From assembly GCA_035541775.1 (NCBI GenBank), contig DATKMP010000060.1:1-25749 (forward strand): a stretch of 25,749 bases of DNA. Direction: 5' to 3'. The translations under genes and the position numbers were made by a program. Positions 1 through 6,854 of this stretch are shown here, in pieces. Under the pieces are notes generated by a model. That model was not told the DNA's origin. It did not search any database and worked only from the letters and a program-made list of their open reading frames with translations. This DNA is from DATKMP01 sp035541775 (GTDB lineage Bacteria > Bacteroidota > Ignavibacteria > UBA10030). Within the stretch, counting starts at the first letter, position 1. Every line of letters starts with the position of its first letter.

Positions 1-264
1 CTTGCACGAGAACAAGGATTGAAGGTCGGCTTGATTCGTCCGATCACACTTTTTCCATTCCCGTATGAGACACTTTCCAAAGCGGCAGAATCGGTCGATG
101 TATTTCTCACAGTCGAAATGAACGCCGGACAAATGGTGGAAGATGTTCGTCTCGGTGTGAATGGAAAAAAGCCGGTGCATTTTTACGGCAGAATGGGCGG
201 CATGATTCCTTCGCCGGAAGAAGTGCTGGAAAAAATTGAATCACTTGTCGGTGTAGGAGCGTAA
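1..264 (+). CDS. vorB: 2-oxoacid:ferredoxin oxidoreductase alpha subunit, C-terminal part (VorB-like)
   Basis: This is the 3' end of a gene that begins before the window; frame 1 is open from the first base. The enzyme family oxidatively decarboxylates 2-oxoacids (3-methyl-2-oxobutanoate, 2-oxoglutarate or pyruvate) to acyl-CoA and reduces ferredoxin in the cytoplasm. The visible 87 residues hold the typical C-terminal domain, with a block reading GLIRPITLFPFP, then VEMNAGQMVEDVRLGVNG, then the FYGRMGG stretch near the end. The last two blocks are characteristic of VorB/KorA alpha chains. The beta subunit gene follows after 6 bases, so the two form one operon. Substrate cannot be fixed from this fragment, and the VorB name is chosen by resemblance over KorA. 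Confidence 0.85.
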   Translation, partial: LAREQGLKVGLIRPITLFPFPYETLSKAAESVDVFLTVEMNAGQMVEDVRLGVNGKKPVHFYGRMGGMIPSPEEVLEKIESLVGVGA

Positions 265-270
265 AAAAAT

Positions 271-1041
271 ATGGATCAAAAAACGCTCGAACAAAATAAT
301 ATGGAAGTTGTCTACAAAAAACCGCCGACGCTGACCGATACGCCGATGCATTATTGCCCGGGCTGCGGCCATGGTGTTGCGCATAAAATTCTTATGGAAG
401 TGGTGCACGAGATGGGCATTCAGGAACAAACCGTCGGTGTTGCTCCTGTCGGCTGTGCGGTGTTTGCGTACGATTATATGAATATCGATATGCAGGAAGC
501 GGCGCACGGACGCGCAAGCGCCGTTGCCACAGGCATCAAGCGCGTGCTGCCGGATAAATATGTATTCTCGTATCAAGGCGACGGCGACCTTGCAGCGATC
601 GGTACCGGCGAAACAATTCACACCGTCAATCGCGGCGAAAATATTTTGATGCTGTTCATCAACAACGGCATTTACGGAATGACCGGCGGACAAATGGCGC
701 CGACCACGTTAGTCGGAATGAAAACATCGACAAGTCCGTACGGACGCGAAGTTGCTATGGTTGGCAATCCGCTGAAAATTACAGAAATGATTGCGATGCT
801 TCCCGGCGCATTGTATGTCACGCGGCAGTCGGTGCATACCACATCGGCAGTGCGTAAATTGAAGAAAGCGATCGAGGCATCGTTCAAGTATCAGAAGTTG
901 AACAAAGGAACATGCTTTATCGAAGTCGTTTCCAATTGTCCTTCCGGATGGAAGATGACGCCGGCAGAATCCAACGAATGGCTGGAAAAAAATATGTTCC
1001 CGGTTTATCCGATTGGCGATATCAAAGTTCCAAAATTGTAA
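271..1041 (+). CDS. 2-oxoacid:ferredoxin oxidoreductase beta subunit (TPP-binding)
   Basis: This 256-residue protein is the thiamine-pyrophosphate-binding beta subunit of the complex whose alpha tail lies just upstream. Visible family marks are YCPGCGHGVAHKI near residue 30, with paired cysteines, the GDGDLAAIGTGE motif near residues 103-114 that binds Mg-TPP, and NNGIYGMTGGQ shortly after. Length is normal for the VorA/KorB type (about 250-290). The start at 271 has an AGGAG-like sequence a little far upstream; a second methionine at codon 11 is possible. The gene is co-transcribed with the alpha and gamma genes, with 12 bases to the next start. It probably makes branched-chain acyl-CoA or succinyl-CoA; the symbol differs between databases and is left blank. 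Confidence 0.92.
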   Translation: MDQKTLEQNNMEVVYKKPPTLTDTPMHYCPGCGHGVAHKILMEVVHEMGIQEQTVGVAPVGCAVFAYDYMNIDMQEAAHGRASAVATGIKRVLPDKYVFSYQGDGDLAAIGTGETIHTVNRGENILMLFINNGIYGMTGGQMAPTTLVGMKTSTSPYGREVAMVGNPLKITEMIAMLPGALYVTRQSVHTTSAVRKLKKAIEASFKYQKLNKGTCFIEVVSNCPSGWKMTPAESNEWLEKNMFPVYPIGDIKVPKL

Positions 1042-1053
1042 TGTGAAATAATC

Positions 1054-1623
1054 ATGAGTTCGACACAAGAAATATTAATTGCAGGATTCGGCGGTCAGGG
1101 TGTCCTTTCGATGGGGCAGATTATCGCGTATGCTGCGATGCACGAAAATAAAGAAATCAGCTGGATGCCGTCGTACGGTCCGGAAATGCGCGGTGGCACC
1201 GCGTATTGCACCGTCATCGTTTCGGATGAGCGCATCAGTTCTCCGATTCTCACGAAGTACGATACGGCAATTATTCTCAATCAGCCGTCGCTCGAGAAAT
1301 TTGAAAAAGCGGTGAAGCCCGGCGGATTATTGATTTATGAAACATCGACGATCATCAATCTGCCGACGCGAACCGATATTGAAATTCTCGGAATTGCCGG
1401 TATGGAAGAAGCGCAGAAACTAAAAAGCAAACAGGTGGCGAACATGGTGTTGCTCGGCGCATTTTTAGAACGGCGCGACGTTGTGAAACCGGAAAATGTG
1501 GTGCACGCCTTGCGAAGTGTACTTCCGACGCACCGGCAGAATTTAATTCCCGCCAACGAACAGGCGCTGCAGCGCGGAAAAGAATTATCACTCGTATCGA
1601 TGGAAACAGAATCGCCGCGGTGA
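1054..1623 (+). CDS. 2-oxoacid:ferredoxin oxidoreductase gamma subunit
   Basis: This 189-residue protein belongs to the 2-oxoacid:acceptor oxidoreductase gamma (catalytic-domain) family and completes the alpha-beta-gamma set. The N-terminus shows the family's glycine-rich block IAGFGGQGVLSMGQ at about residues 9-22. It is followed by SWMPSYGPEMRGGTAYCTV at about residues 36-54, which is diagnostic of VorC/KorC/PorC-type chains. No ferredoxin-like delta subunit with CxxCxxC clusters is seen here, so that subunit, if present, lies upstream of the window. There is no clear Shine-Dalgarno sequence before the ATG, and translation is probably coupled to the beta gene 12 bases upstream. Confidence 0.9.
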   Translation: MSSTQEILIAGFGGQGVLSMGQIIAYAAMHENKEISWMPSYGPEMRGGTAYCTVIVSDERISSPILTKYDTAIILNQPSLEKFEKAVKPGGLLIYETSTIINLPTRTDIEILGIAGMEEAQKLKSKQVANMVLLGAFLERRDVVKPENVVHALRSVLPTHRQNLIPANEQALQRGKELSLVSMETESPR

Positions 1624-1627
1624 CGTT

Positions 1628-1945
1628 ATGGATGAACAGCCGTCAACATTGAAATCCTTGAAGGAGAAACTGGTGGAACATAAAGGGGTGGAATGCAGCC
1701 ATGCGTGCCGGGATACATGCGCGCTGCTGACGGAAGCGATGCGCGAAGAAACAGACATGACGCGCACGTATGAAGAGATGATGCATGTGTGCAATTATGC
1801 CGATGTACATGATTTTATCCGCGAACTGCTGGAAGAAAAAAGCCAGACCGTGCTGCGCATTAACCAGAAATTAAATGAATTGCGCGCCCGCGGACAAATA
1901 TTAGATGGGGTTATTTCCAGCTTCGATCCGAAGCCGCAAAAATAA
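1628..1945 (+). CDS. small helical protein of unknown function
   Basis: A 105-residue product that I do not recognise. It begins 4 bases after the gamma-subunit stop, so it is the last gene of that operon and is probably translated by coupling. The sequence is charged and almost wholly helix-favouring, with cysteines clustered in VECSHACRDTC (about residues 21-31) and one more at about residue 56, plus an ELLEEK segment near residue 75. It has no signal peptide or membrane segment. The cysteine pattern does not match a ferredoxin cluster. A small four-helix or helical-hairpin regulatory or accessory protein is possible, but that is a guess. Being a proper ORF in operon context is the main evidence that it is real. 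Confidence 0.65.
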   Translation: MDEQPSTLKSLKEKLVEHKGVECSHACRDTCALLTEAMREETDMTRTYEEMMHVCNYADVHDFIRELLEEKSQTVLRINQKLNELRARGQILDGVISSFDPKPQK

Positions 1946-2193
1946 ATCCGGTCCGGTATTGTGGAAATGTCATAATGTAACAAGCCGCCGATTCTTCCCG
2001 CTCCCATTCTTTTATACCCACCGTTTGTTTGGCAGGGCTTTGGAGTGTTCTTATTCTGGAATATCTGCTTTCAATGTCGTATTAATGCGGGGCTTCTGAA
2101 AACTCCATTCCCAAGTAAAACTTGGGACCGATAAAAAGGCATCACTTGGTAATGGGCCGGTTTACCCGCCGCATGCGGGCTCTTTTTAAAATG
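1946..2193. other. intergenic region with stem-loop, between the Vor operon and the cassette array
   Basis: No convincing gene lies here. At 2109-2127 there is a perfect 8-bp stem (TCCCAAGT / ACTTGGGA) with a 3-base loop but no following T-run. If the attC interpretation holds, this stretch should contain the far half of the last cassette's recombination site, with an L-box and an R-box of the GTTRRRY type. I could not find a convincing match, so that end may be degenerate or lost. Confidence 0.4.
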
Positions 2194-2200
2194 GTCAGGC
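2165..2200 (-). other. half attC-like site (R'' box) with adjoining palindrome
   Basis: Read on the minus strand, GCCTGAC (2194-2200) sits 16 bases after the stop of the Lnt-like gene and has the R'' box form of an attC site. It is followed by a CCCGC/GCGGG palindrome at 2165-2179, inside which CCGCATGCGG is a perfect 10-bp palindrome. The GCCTGAC variant (G instead of A in the usual RYYYAAC) is matched by the unusual GTCAGAC at the other end of the same cassette (3715-3721). This supports these two boxes belonging to one cassette. The tail AAAAAGAGCCCGC next to it also appears in the neighbouring site at about 3873-3886. Confidence 0.5.
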
Positions 2201-2216
2201 AGCAACACGTTTTTAT

Positions 2217-3695
2217 TTATGGCCGTTCCATCTTCATTCTCTTTTTAAAAACGAAGACACTTATTGAAACAAAGAAAAGAATGCAACACCATGCAAAAGC
2301 ATCTCCTATGTGAGAATAAACAGTGGAACATCCTTTCATCGGCACATCAGAATAGAAAATGACATCATTCGTGGTAAAATAATTCTGAGATGAAATTTTT
2401 TCCCCTTTGTAATTGAATGATGCGGAGAATCCCCTCGATACGGAACGGACCAAGTTAAATCCGTATTCGATAGCTCTGAATGATGCAACGTACGTATGGT
2501 AGGGCGCAATGTCTTTCCAATCGTTTCCGGGAACCGTCATAATATCGATGTGCAGTGAATGGACCTGACGGAGCAGAGAAGGAAAATCCATGTCGAAACA
2601 AATAGCAGAACCGATGCGCCCGTAGGGCGAATCAAAATACCGTATCACACCATCACCGTACGATCCTTCGCCGGTCGTGGGTTTCGCCTTATAATAAGTA
2701 AACTCGATATCACCCTGCGGTGAAATCCATGTAATGTTATTCATCGGCCGTGCATTGGGATTATTAACCGGATAAACCAGCATAGGCAAACCAATATAGA
2801 TACTGTCTTTTCGTGCCGCCGCTTTTACCCGTTCTAAATATGCGTTTTCTTGTTCGGAGGATATATTGATAAAACCCTCTGCACCAAACACGAATTTTGC
2901 TTTCGATAAGGCGGCAACGTGACAGTGATCCAGAAAGAATTTGTTAAGTTGTTCGTTGATAGAATCCGGATGATCTTGATAAACATGCCACTGCCCATCT
3001 TTTGGAATGTTGATGGATGCAATCCTCACCGTGTCTCCGTCAATCTCATGTGCTAGACGAATTTGTCCATAGAGAAGAATGATAAGAACCGGTACTGCGT
3101 ACACCCAAAAGGATTTGCGCAGTGCTTGCGTATTAAAGTCCCTGTCCCATAACCAGTTTATAACGGATGCAGTCCAGAGGATGAGAAACGTGATGCCCCA
3201 AATGCCGGTCATAGAAATCAATTGCAGCAAGGGTAACGATGATTGTGTATGTGCCAGTGTTCCGTATGAACCTGAAGGATTGGTGTACACCGTGATATAC
3301 TCCATGACCACATAGGCAGAAGGCAATACAAACGTCGAAACAATCCCTTGCAATCGCATGGAGTAGAAACGGTCGATGATCAACGGCAGAGAGGTGAAGA
3401 TGCTCATCATCAGCATCAGGATATAGTAGAAGGGACCTGAGACCGGTATCATGTTGTTCCAGATAAAGATATTAGAAACCAGCCCGACGATGACCAGGTA
3501 GAGGAATCCTCTCAACGGAGTATGGAATCTGAGAAACCGGATTAAAAAAATCGGGGCGGCAAATGCCGCGATCGGCAAAATCCATCTGCCATTAGTAAAG
3601 AAAAGTAAGATGAACCCTATGAAGAGATACAAGTAAGATAGACGTAATTTGTTTTTATCGAAGTCCACGGTAGTTTTCCTTAAGTTTATATTCAT
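2217..3695 (-). CDS. apolipoprotein N-acyltransferase-like membrane nitrilase
   Basis: This 492-residue protein has the two-part plan of Lnt: an N-terminal multi-pass membrane domain (about residues 18-215, six or so hydrophobic segments) and a C-terminal carbon-nitrogen hydrolase domain (about 222-450), then a last membrane segment near 466-485. The nitrilase triad is present as Glu273 (FGAEG), Lys336 (YYKAK) and Cys366 (AICFDMD). The SYGTLAHTQ segment at 143-151 resembles the Lnt membrane domain. Lnt adds the third acyl chain to lipoproteins in the inner membrane. This may be a divergent paralogue with another acyl donor or amide target, because it sits alone in a mobile cassette. A GTG at 3668 (codon 10) has a better ribosome site (AAGGA, 8-base spacing) than the ATG at 3695. 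Confidence 0.82.
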   Translation of the reverse strand: MNINLRKTTVDFDKNKLRLSYLYLFIGFILLFFTNGRWILPIAAFAAPIFLIRFLRFHTPLRGFLYLVIVGLVSNIFIWNNMIPVSGPFYYILMLMMSIFTSLPLIIDRFYSMRLQGIVSTFVLPSAYVVMEYITVYTNPSGSYGTLAHTQSSLPLLQLISMTGIWGITFLILWTASVINWLWDRDFNTQALRKSFWVYAVPVLIILLYGQIRLAHEIDGDTVRIASINIPKDGQWHVYQDHPDSINEQLNKFFLDHCHVAALSKAKFVFGAEGFINISSEQENAYLERVKAAARKDSIYIGLPMLVYPVNNPNARPMNNITWISPQGDIEFTYYKAKPTTGEGSYGDGVIRYFDSPYGRIGSAICFDMDFPSLLRQVHSLHIDIMTVPGNDWKDIAPYHTYVASFRAIEYGFNLVRSVSRGFSASFNYKGEKISSQNYFTTNDVIFYSDVPMKGCSTVYSHIGDAFAWCCILFFVSISVFVFKKRMKMERP

Positions 3696-3714
3696 AAAAA
3701 TATTTCTTTTTGCT

Positions 3715-3898
3715 GTCTGACAGATCGGCGCTAAGTTGCATCAATTTTATTCATTTGTTTTTCACTTCGCAGCCGGAGGCCTTTTACAAAAACACACGCA
3801 GTGTGTTTCTTCTTTTCCTTAACAAGCCTCCGGCTTGCCCGCCGATATTAATGGCGGGTTTATCCGCCGCAGGCGGGCTCTTTTTAATGTGGTTAGGC
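3715..3898 (-). other. attC-like recombination site between barrel and Lnt-like cassettes
   Basis: On the minus strand the site runs from GCCTAAC (3892-3898) to GTCAGAC (3715-3721). The L' half (CAACTTAGCGCCGATCT) aligns with the L' halves of the other two sites. The opposite L'' half is replaced by a CCCGCC/GGCGGG palindrome array (about 3838-3878). The interior also holds a perfect 10-bp stem, AGCCGGAGGC (3771-3780) with GCCTCCGGCT (3826-3835), and inside that an 8-bp stem AAACACAC/GTGTGTTT at 3790-3808. The last stem could also end transcription on either strand. Confidence 0.6.
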
Positions 3899-3906
3899 GC
3901 AATAAG

Positions 3907-4581
3907 TTAAGGACTAATGACCAGCAATATTTCTATTGATTTATTTTTTATAGTACTTAAATCCGAATTAGATAGATTTTGCAAACTTGGACTATACCTA
4001 AACTCAGCGCCAACTCTGAAAGGTAAAAGCGAGTTCGAAGTTACACCACCACCAAGCGTAAATCCATAGTCGGTCTGATCACAGAGAGCATAAGTACCTC
4101 TTTTATCAGTATCTGAAATCGTCTTGAGATGAAAATCGATTCTTGCTCCTAAAATCAGATAGGGAGCAACATATTCTACTGGAAAGGACAGCTTAGCTAA
4201 AATTGGTATTGATAAGTAGTCAACACGAATTGGTATGGCATATGCTGTTACTTGATACATAGAAGGATTTCTTGGATCACTGGACGAAGTCACTGTCTGA
4301 TTATTGGCGATTGTCTCTGATGAAAAACCTTTTTGAATATAATGCAGCTCTGTTAATATTGTGAAACATGGTGAATCTAACCACTCAATAAAGCCGCCGA
4401 AATCAATTCCCCAACGTTGCTTAATATTTACAGAGGATGTGTTGACTGAACTCGAAAATGTCCAATCCTGACTCGAAGCAACGGTGCCTATTTTTAGACC
4501 ATAATTATGGAGTAATTGAGAAAAACAAAGGTTAACCGAAATAAAGAAAAGAAATATTGCAACAATCTTTACTGATCTCAT
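3907..4581 (-). CDS. outer-membrane beta-barrel protein (porin-family-like)
   Basis: The product is 224 residues when started at 4581, where AGAGGA lies 7 bases upstream and a clean signal peptide follows (MRSVKIVAIFLFFISVNLCFSQ). An upstream in-frame ATG at 4620 would begin inside the recombination site and is rejected. The mature part alternates aromatic and polar residues in short strands separated by turns, with GGFIEWLDSPCFTILTELHY, PYLILGARIDFHLK and PFRVGAEFRYSP as typical barrel strands. It probably forms a small 8-10 strand barrel like the OmpX/PorT-type outer-membrane families, with function unknown. It is the third cassette of the array and was probably acquired. Confidence 0.72.
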   Translation of the reverse strand: MRSVKIVAIFLFFISVNLCFSQLLHNYGLKIGTVASSQDWTFSSSVNTSSVNIKQRWGIDFGGFIEWLDSPCFTILTELHYIQKGFSSETIANNQTVTSSSDPRNPSMYQVTAYAIPIRVDYLSIPILAKLSFPVEYVAPYLILGARIDFHLKTISDTDKRGTYALCDQTDYGFTLGGGVTSNSLLPFRVGAEFRYSPSLQNLSNSDLSTIKNKSIEILLVISP

Positions 4582-4604
4582 ATTTTCATCCTCTGTTTCT
4601 TGTG

Positions 4605-4832
4605 GCCTAACGGATGGCAACTAAGCTGCGGCAACGTGAACTTTCCATTACCACAACTGTCGCGCGCTTGTCCGCCATCTTTTTGGCGGATACATTTATA
4701 TTTTTTATTTTATTCATAAACCTTCTCGCGTGGTAAAATGTACCAACGCTTTTTTCGCTCGCCCGCCATGCTTTATCTTTGGGCGGGTCAGCTTGTCACG
4801 AAGTGATCCCTTCGGGAAGTTGCTGGTTAGGC
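4605..4832 (-). other. attC-like recombination site with long variable centre
   Basis: R boxes are GTTAGGC at 4826-4832 and GCCTAAC at 4605-4611 (plus-strand reading), 228 bp end to end. Just inside them AGTTGC (4818-4823) pairs with GCAACT (4617-4622), leaving unpaired spacers of unequal length next to the R boxes as in known attC folds. The centre holds further hairpins: TCCGCCA/TGGCGGA near 4669-4691, CCCGCC-type near 4762-4788, and CCCTTCGGG at about 4808-4816. This is longer than the common 57-141 bp range of attC sites. Confidence 0.68.
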
Positions 4833-4841
4833 AGTGCAAAT

Positions 4842-5387
4842 TTATTTTTCAGATGTTTTTATAATTTGTCCAACATTATTCACAATATAATTTGCTTCGG
4901 AAACAAGTGTAGACTCACTTCCTGATATTTGATTTCCTTTGTCATCTAATTTGAGTGTTACGAGAGTGTCTTGCAATATTATTTTTTTGTCTGACGAAAT
5001 AAATACAGTTGAATTTTCAGAAAATGATTGATCACCTTGACAACCTTCACGATAAAGACAAAGTGTATCAATTACTTTTCCATTTTTCGTATATGTAATT
5101 AATGTTGGCGTTTCATCATCACTTGGGAAACCATAAATAATAGAAATAAATGATTCGTTCGGCCAAATTCGACACGCCATTTGAGCCATTGCAGGTTTAA
5201 ATTGATTACTTAACACGGTATCAATATTTTTAATAAATTTAAGTGAAGTATCTTTATTGCAACTAAACGTTAAAGGGGGTTGAACTAATTGTATTTCTGA
5301 ATAATATTTAAAAAAATCGATTTCTTTCGATTCCATAATTTGCACACTTAGAAAAAGAAAGATTATTATAATTTCTTGATGAATCAT
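4842..5387 (-). CDS. small exported or membrane-anchored protein of unknown function
   Basis: I start this at 5387, giving 181 residues. The next upstream in-frame ATG (5471) would read through the recombination site. The chosen ATG lies only 9 bases after the R box and has no Shine-Dalgarno sequence, which is common in cassettes. The N-terminus has a hydrophobic stretch (IIIIFLFLSVQIM) that could be a signal or anchor. The rest is soluble and beta-rich with paired cysteines in CLYREGC near residue 114. No family is recognised. Base composition is visibly AT-rich compared with the metabolic genes on either side of the array, consistent with transfer. Confidence 0.6.
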   Translation of the reverse strand: MIHQEIIIIFLFLSVQIMESKEIDFFKYYSEIQLVQPPLTFSCNKDTSLKFIKNIDTVLSNQFKPAMAQMACRIWPNESFISIIYGFPSDDETPTLITYTKNGKVIDTLCLYREGCQGDQSFSENSTVFISSDKKIILQDTLVTLKLDDKGNQISGSESTLVSEANYIVNNVGQIIKTSEK

Positions 5388-5396
5388 TTTTGCACT

Positions 5397-5554
5397 GCCT
5401 AACGGATGGCGGCTAAGCTGCCGCACACAAAACTTTCTATTTGTACTACACGAACTAAGTCCATACTTCAAACGATAACTTTAATTCAACCACACCTACA
5501 AGCATTGCTAATTGCACTTCAGCTTTTACGGTCAGCTTGAGCCGCTGGTTAGGC
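5397..5554 (-). other. attC recombination site (best example)
   Basis: The 158-bp site has R boxes GCCTAAC (5397-5403) and GTTAGGC (5548-5554). The L boxes are GCGGCTAAGCTG (5409-5420) and CAGCTTGAGCCGC (5533-5545). These L boxes are complementary over 12 bp except for one extra base, exactly like the extrahelical base that gives attC sites their polarity. The extra base lies in L'' when the site is read on the minus strand, so the site has the same orientation as the cassette genes, as expected. Confidence 0.78.
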
Positions 5555-5564
5555 AGCCCGAGAA

Positions 5565-6584
5565 TCAAATAATAGTTGCCCAACGAATCGAAATCTCTCT
5601 GTTTAATTTCAATGCACCCATAAAGCCACTGAATATCGCCTGAGTCGTTTGAAGGATAATGATTGCTGAGTGATCACGTAGAATAAGCTTGACAGTAATA
5701 TCATCTAGCGTGCCACCGGAATAATCACCGTTCTTCGGAAGAACAAGTGACATAAGAGATGCATTATTTGCCAGATTGGAATTCAGCAATTCGAGTTGCA
5801 AGATGAAGAATGGATCATTACTCGGACGTGACGAGGCTTTTCCAAAAGCTGGCGGCTCAAACCGGCTACGATTGGGGAATCGGTTTGTCAATATCGTTGC
5901 AAGAGCCGAGGCAAATTCGCGAGACAACCTGAATGCATCAAGTATGTAGGTGTGGTCAACTGTAAGAACATCACCTAATGATACAACAGAGGCCGGATGT
6001 TTGTGGATGTATTGGCCGTCAGCTTCTCCATTGGCATGAACGTGAAGATGTCTTCTGTCGTGCATTTCTTCGATTTTTGAAAAGTCTTTGAAGATTGCTG
6101 CGAATTCGATATTGAATCGCTTTCTATAGTATTTGACAATGTCGGAAAGTCCTCCTGATGTCAAACGGCGAGCTTCGCGAGAAATAAGATCATCTCTCAA
6201 TGTATCGATCGAAGGTGCCATGAATATTCTCGCCTGAGGGAGTTCGATCGACTCAGGGCCTATAAAAGGAGTCAAATCTCTCAAAGCAATTTCAGAAATG
6301 AGTTCTGTCAGAAAAACCTCCAATTGAGTTACCAAGGACACGAGAATTAGGCTTCGGAGTCTATTTGGTCCCCCAACTGTTGCCATTTGATACAAACCTT
6401 GAACACCATGACTAATTGTTCCCAAACTTGTTTGAATAGTCTGATGAGGTAGGGCAGTTTTTAATATGCGCTCCAATCGTGGTGTCTCTTGGTTGTAAAG
6501 GTGTATCGTGAAATCGTACAGCTGGGCAAGTCGCTTTGCTTGTTTAATAAAACTACTATACGCTATGAAACCAGCAGATGGCAT
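5565..6584 (-). CDS. HEPN-like domain protein, putative RNase or defence-related
   Basis: The protein is 339 residues with a GAGGA ribosome site 7 bases before the ATG. Residues about 70-235 are helical and resemble the RiboL-PSP/MAE-type HEPN fold: a helix with LRSLILVSLVTQLEVFLTEL (about 76-95), then the motif RRHLHVHANG in which Arg178 and His183 form an R-x4-H pair. That pair is the catalytic signature of many HEPN RNases. A beta-rich C-terminal part (about 255-339) is not recognised. HEPN proteins often serve as toxins or in anti-phage defence, and integron cassettes often carry such genes. The role here is inferred from motif and context only. It is the first cassette of the visible array. 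Confidence 0.65.
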   Translation of the reverse strand: MPSAGFIAYSSFIKQAKRLAQLYDFTIHLYNQETPRLERILKTALPHQTIQTSLGTISHGVQGLYQMATVGGPNRLRSLILVSLVTQLEVFLTELISEIALRDLTPFIGPESIELPQARIFMAPSIDTLRDDLISREARRLTSGGLSDIVKYYRKRFNIEFAAIFKDFSKIEEMHDRRHLHVHANGEADGQYIHKHPASVVSLGDVLTVDHTYILDAFRLSREFASALATILTNRFPNRSRFEPPAFGKASSRPSNDPFFILQLELLNSNLANNASLMSLVLPKNGDYSGGTLDDITVKLILRDHSAIIILQTTQAIFSGFMGALKLNREISIRWATII

Positions 6585-6610
6585 ATTTTTTCCTCGGGCT
6601 GCCTAACTAG

Positions 6611-6690
6611 TATTAGACTGCAGCGTGCAGTATAACATGCGTTTTAAGCGTATTAGGCTGCGTGTCGCAGTCTAACATGCACTCGCTTGC
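6611..6690. repeat. two tandem 40-bp units, each with a 9-bp stem-loop
   Basis: Units at 6611-6650 and 6651-6690 match in register. Each has a hairpin of TTAGRCTGC, a 5-base loop and GCAGTNTAA (6613-6621/6627-6635 and 6653-6661/6667-6675), followed by CATGC. Loop sequences differ while stems are kept, so the fold appears to matter. The stems start with TTAG and end with CTAA or ATAA, echoing the R boxes of the adjoining array. They lie immediately outside its first R box (6601-6607). Confidence 0.6.
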
Positions 6691-6854
6691 TGTACTAACT
6701 CTAAATTTTACATCACAACAGCGCAGCCATTTCTCCCAGGAAAAATTTTTAAAACCGTTTGTGAATCTGCCAGTAGTATAATTGTTTGGAAGAAAACATG
6801 CAACTTGTTTTTGGCAGTGCTTCTAAAACGGTCGGGAGTAGGCTATTCCAACAT

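Larger units (their letters stand above)
2194..6607 (-). mobile_element. integron gene-cassette array (four cassettes, no integrase seen)
   Basis: Four minus-strand genes alternate with sites carrying inverted R boxes (GTTAGGC ... GCCTAAC on either strand). R-box positions on the plus strand are 2194, 3715, 3892, 4605, 4826, 5397, 5548 and 6601. Each gene starts within 10-55 bases of one R box and stops within about 20 bases of the next. This is the compact layout of integron cassettes, with little non-coding DNA outside the sites. Cassette ends carry cassette-specific inverted repeats: a perfect 15 of 15 at 4826-4840/5389-5403 and at 5548-5562/6593-6607, and 12 of 15 at 2194-2208/3707-3721. 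There is no tyrosine recombinase gene in the window, so this is either the remote part of an integron or a cluster of attC sites lacking an integrase. Confidence 0.75.

Noticed and set aside
4582..4620. Upstream start for the barrel protein
   Set aside because: The added residues come from the recombination site, and the signal peptide and ribosome site both point to 4581.
6601..6690. Full attC made from the tandem hairpins and the 6601 R box
   Set aside because: The L boxes do not pair and no matching R'' box is found at a sensible distance, so only the R box at 6601-6607 is kept.
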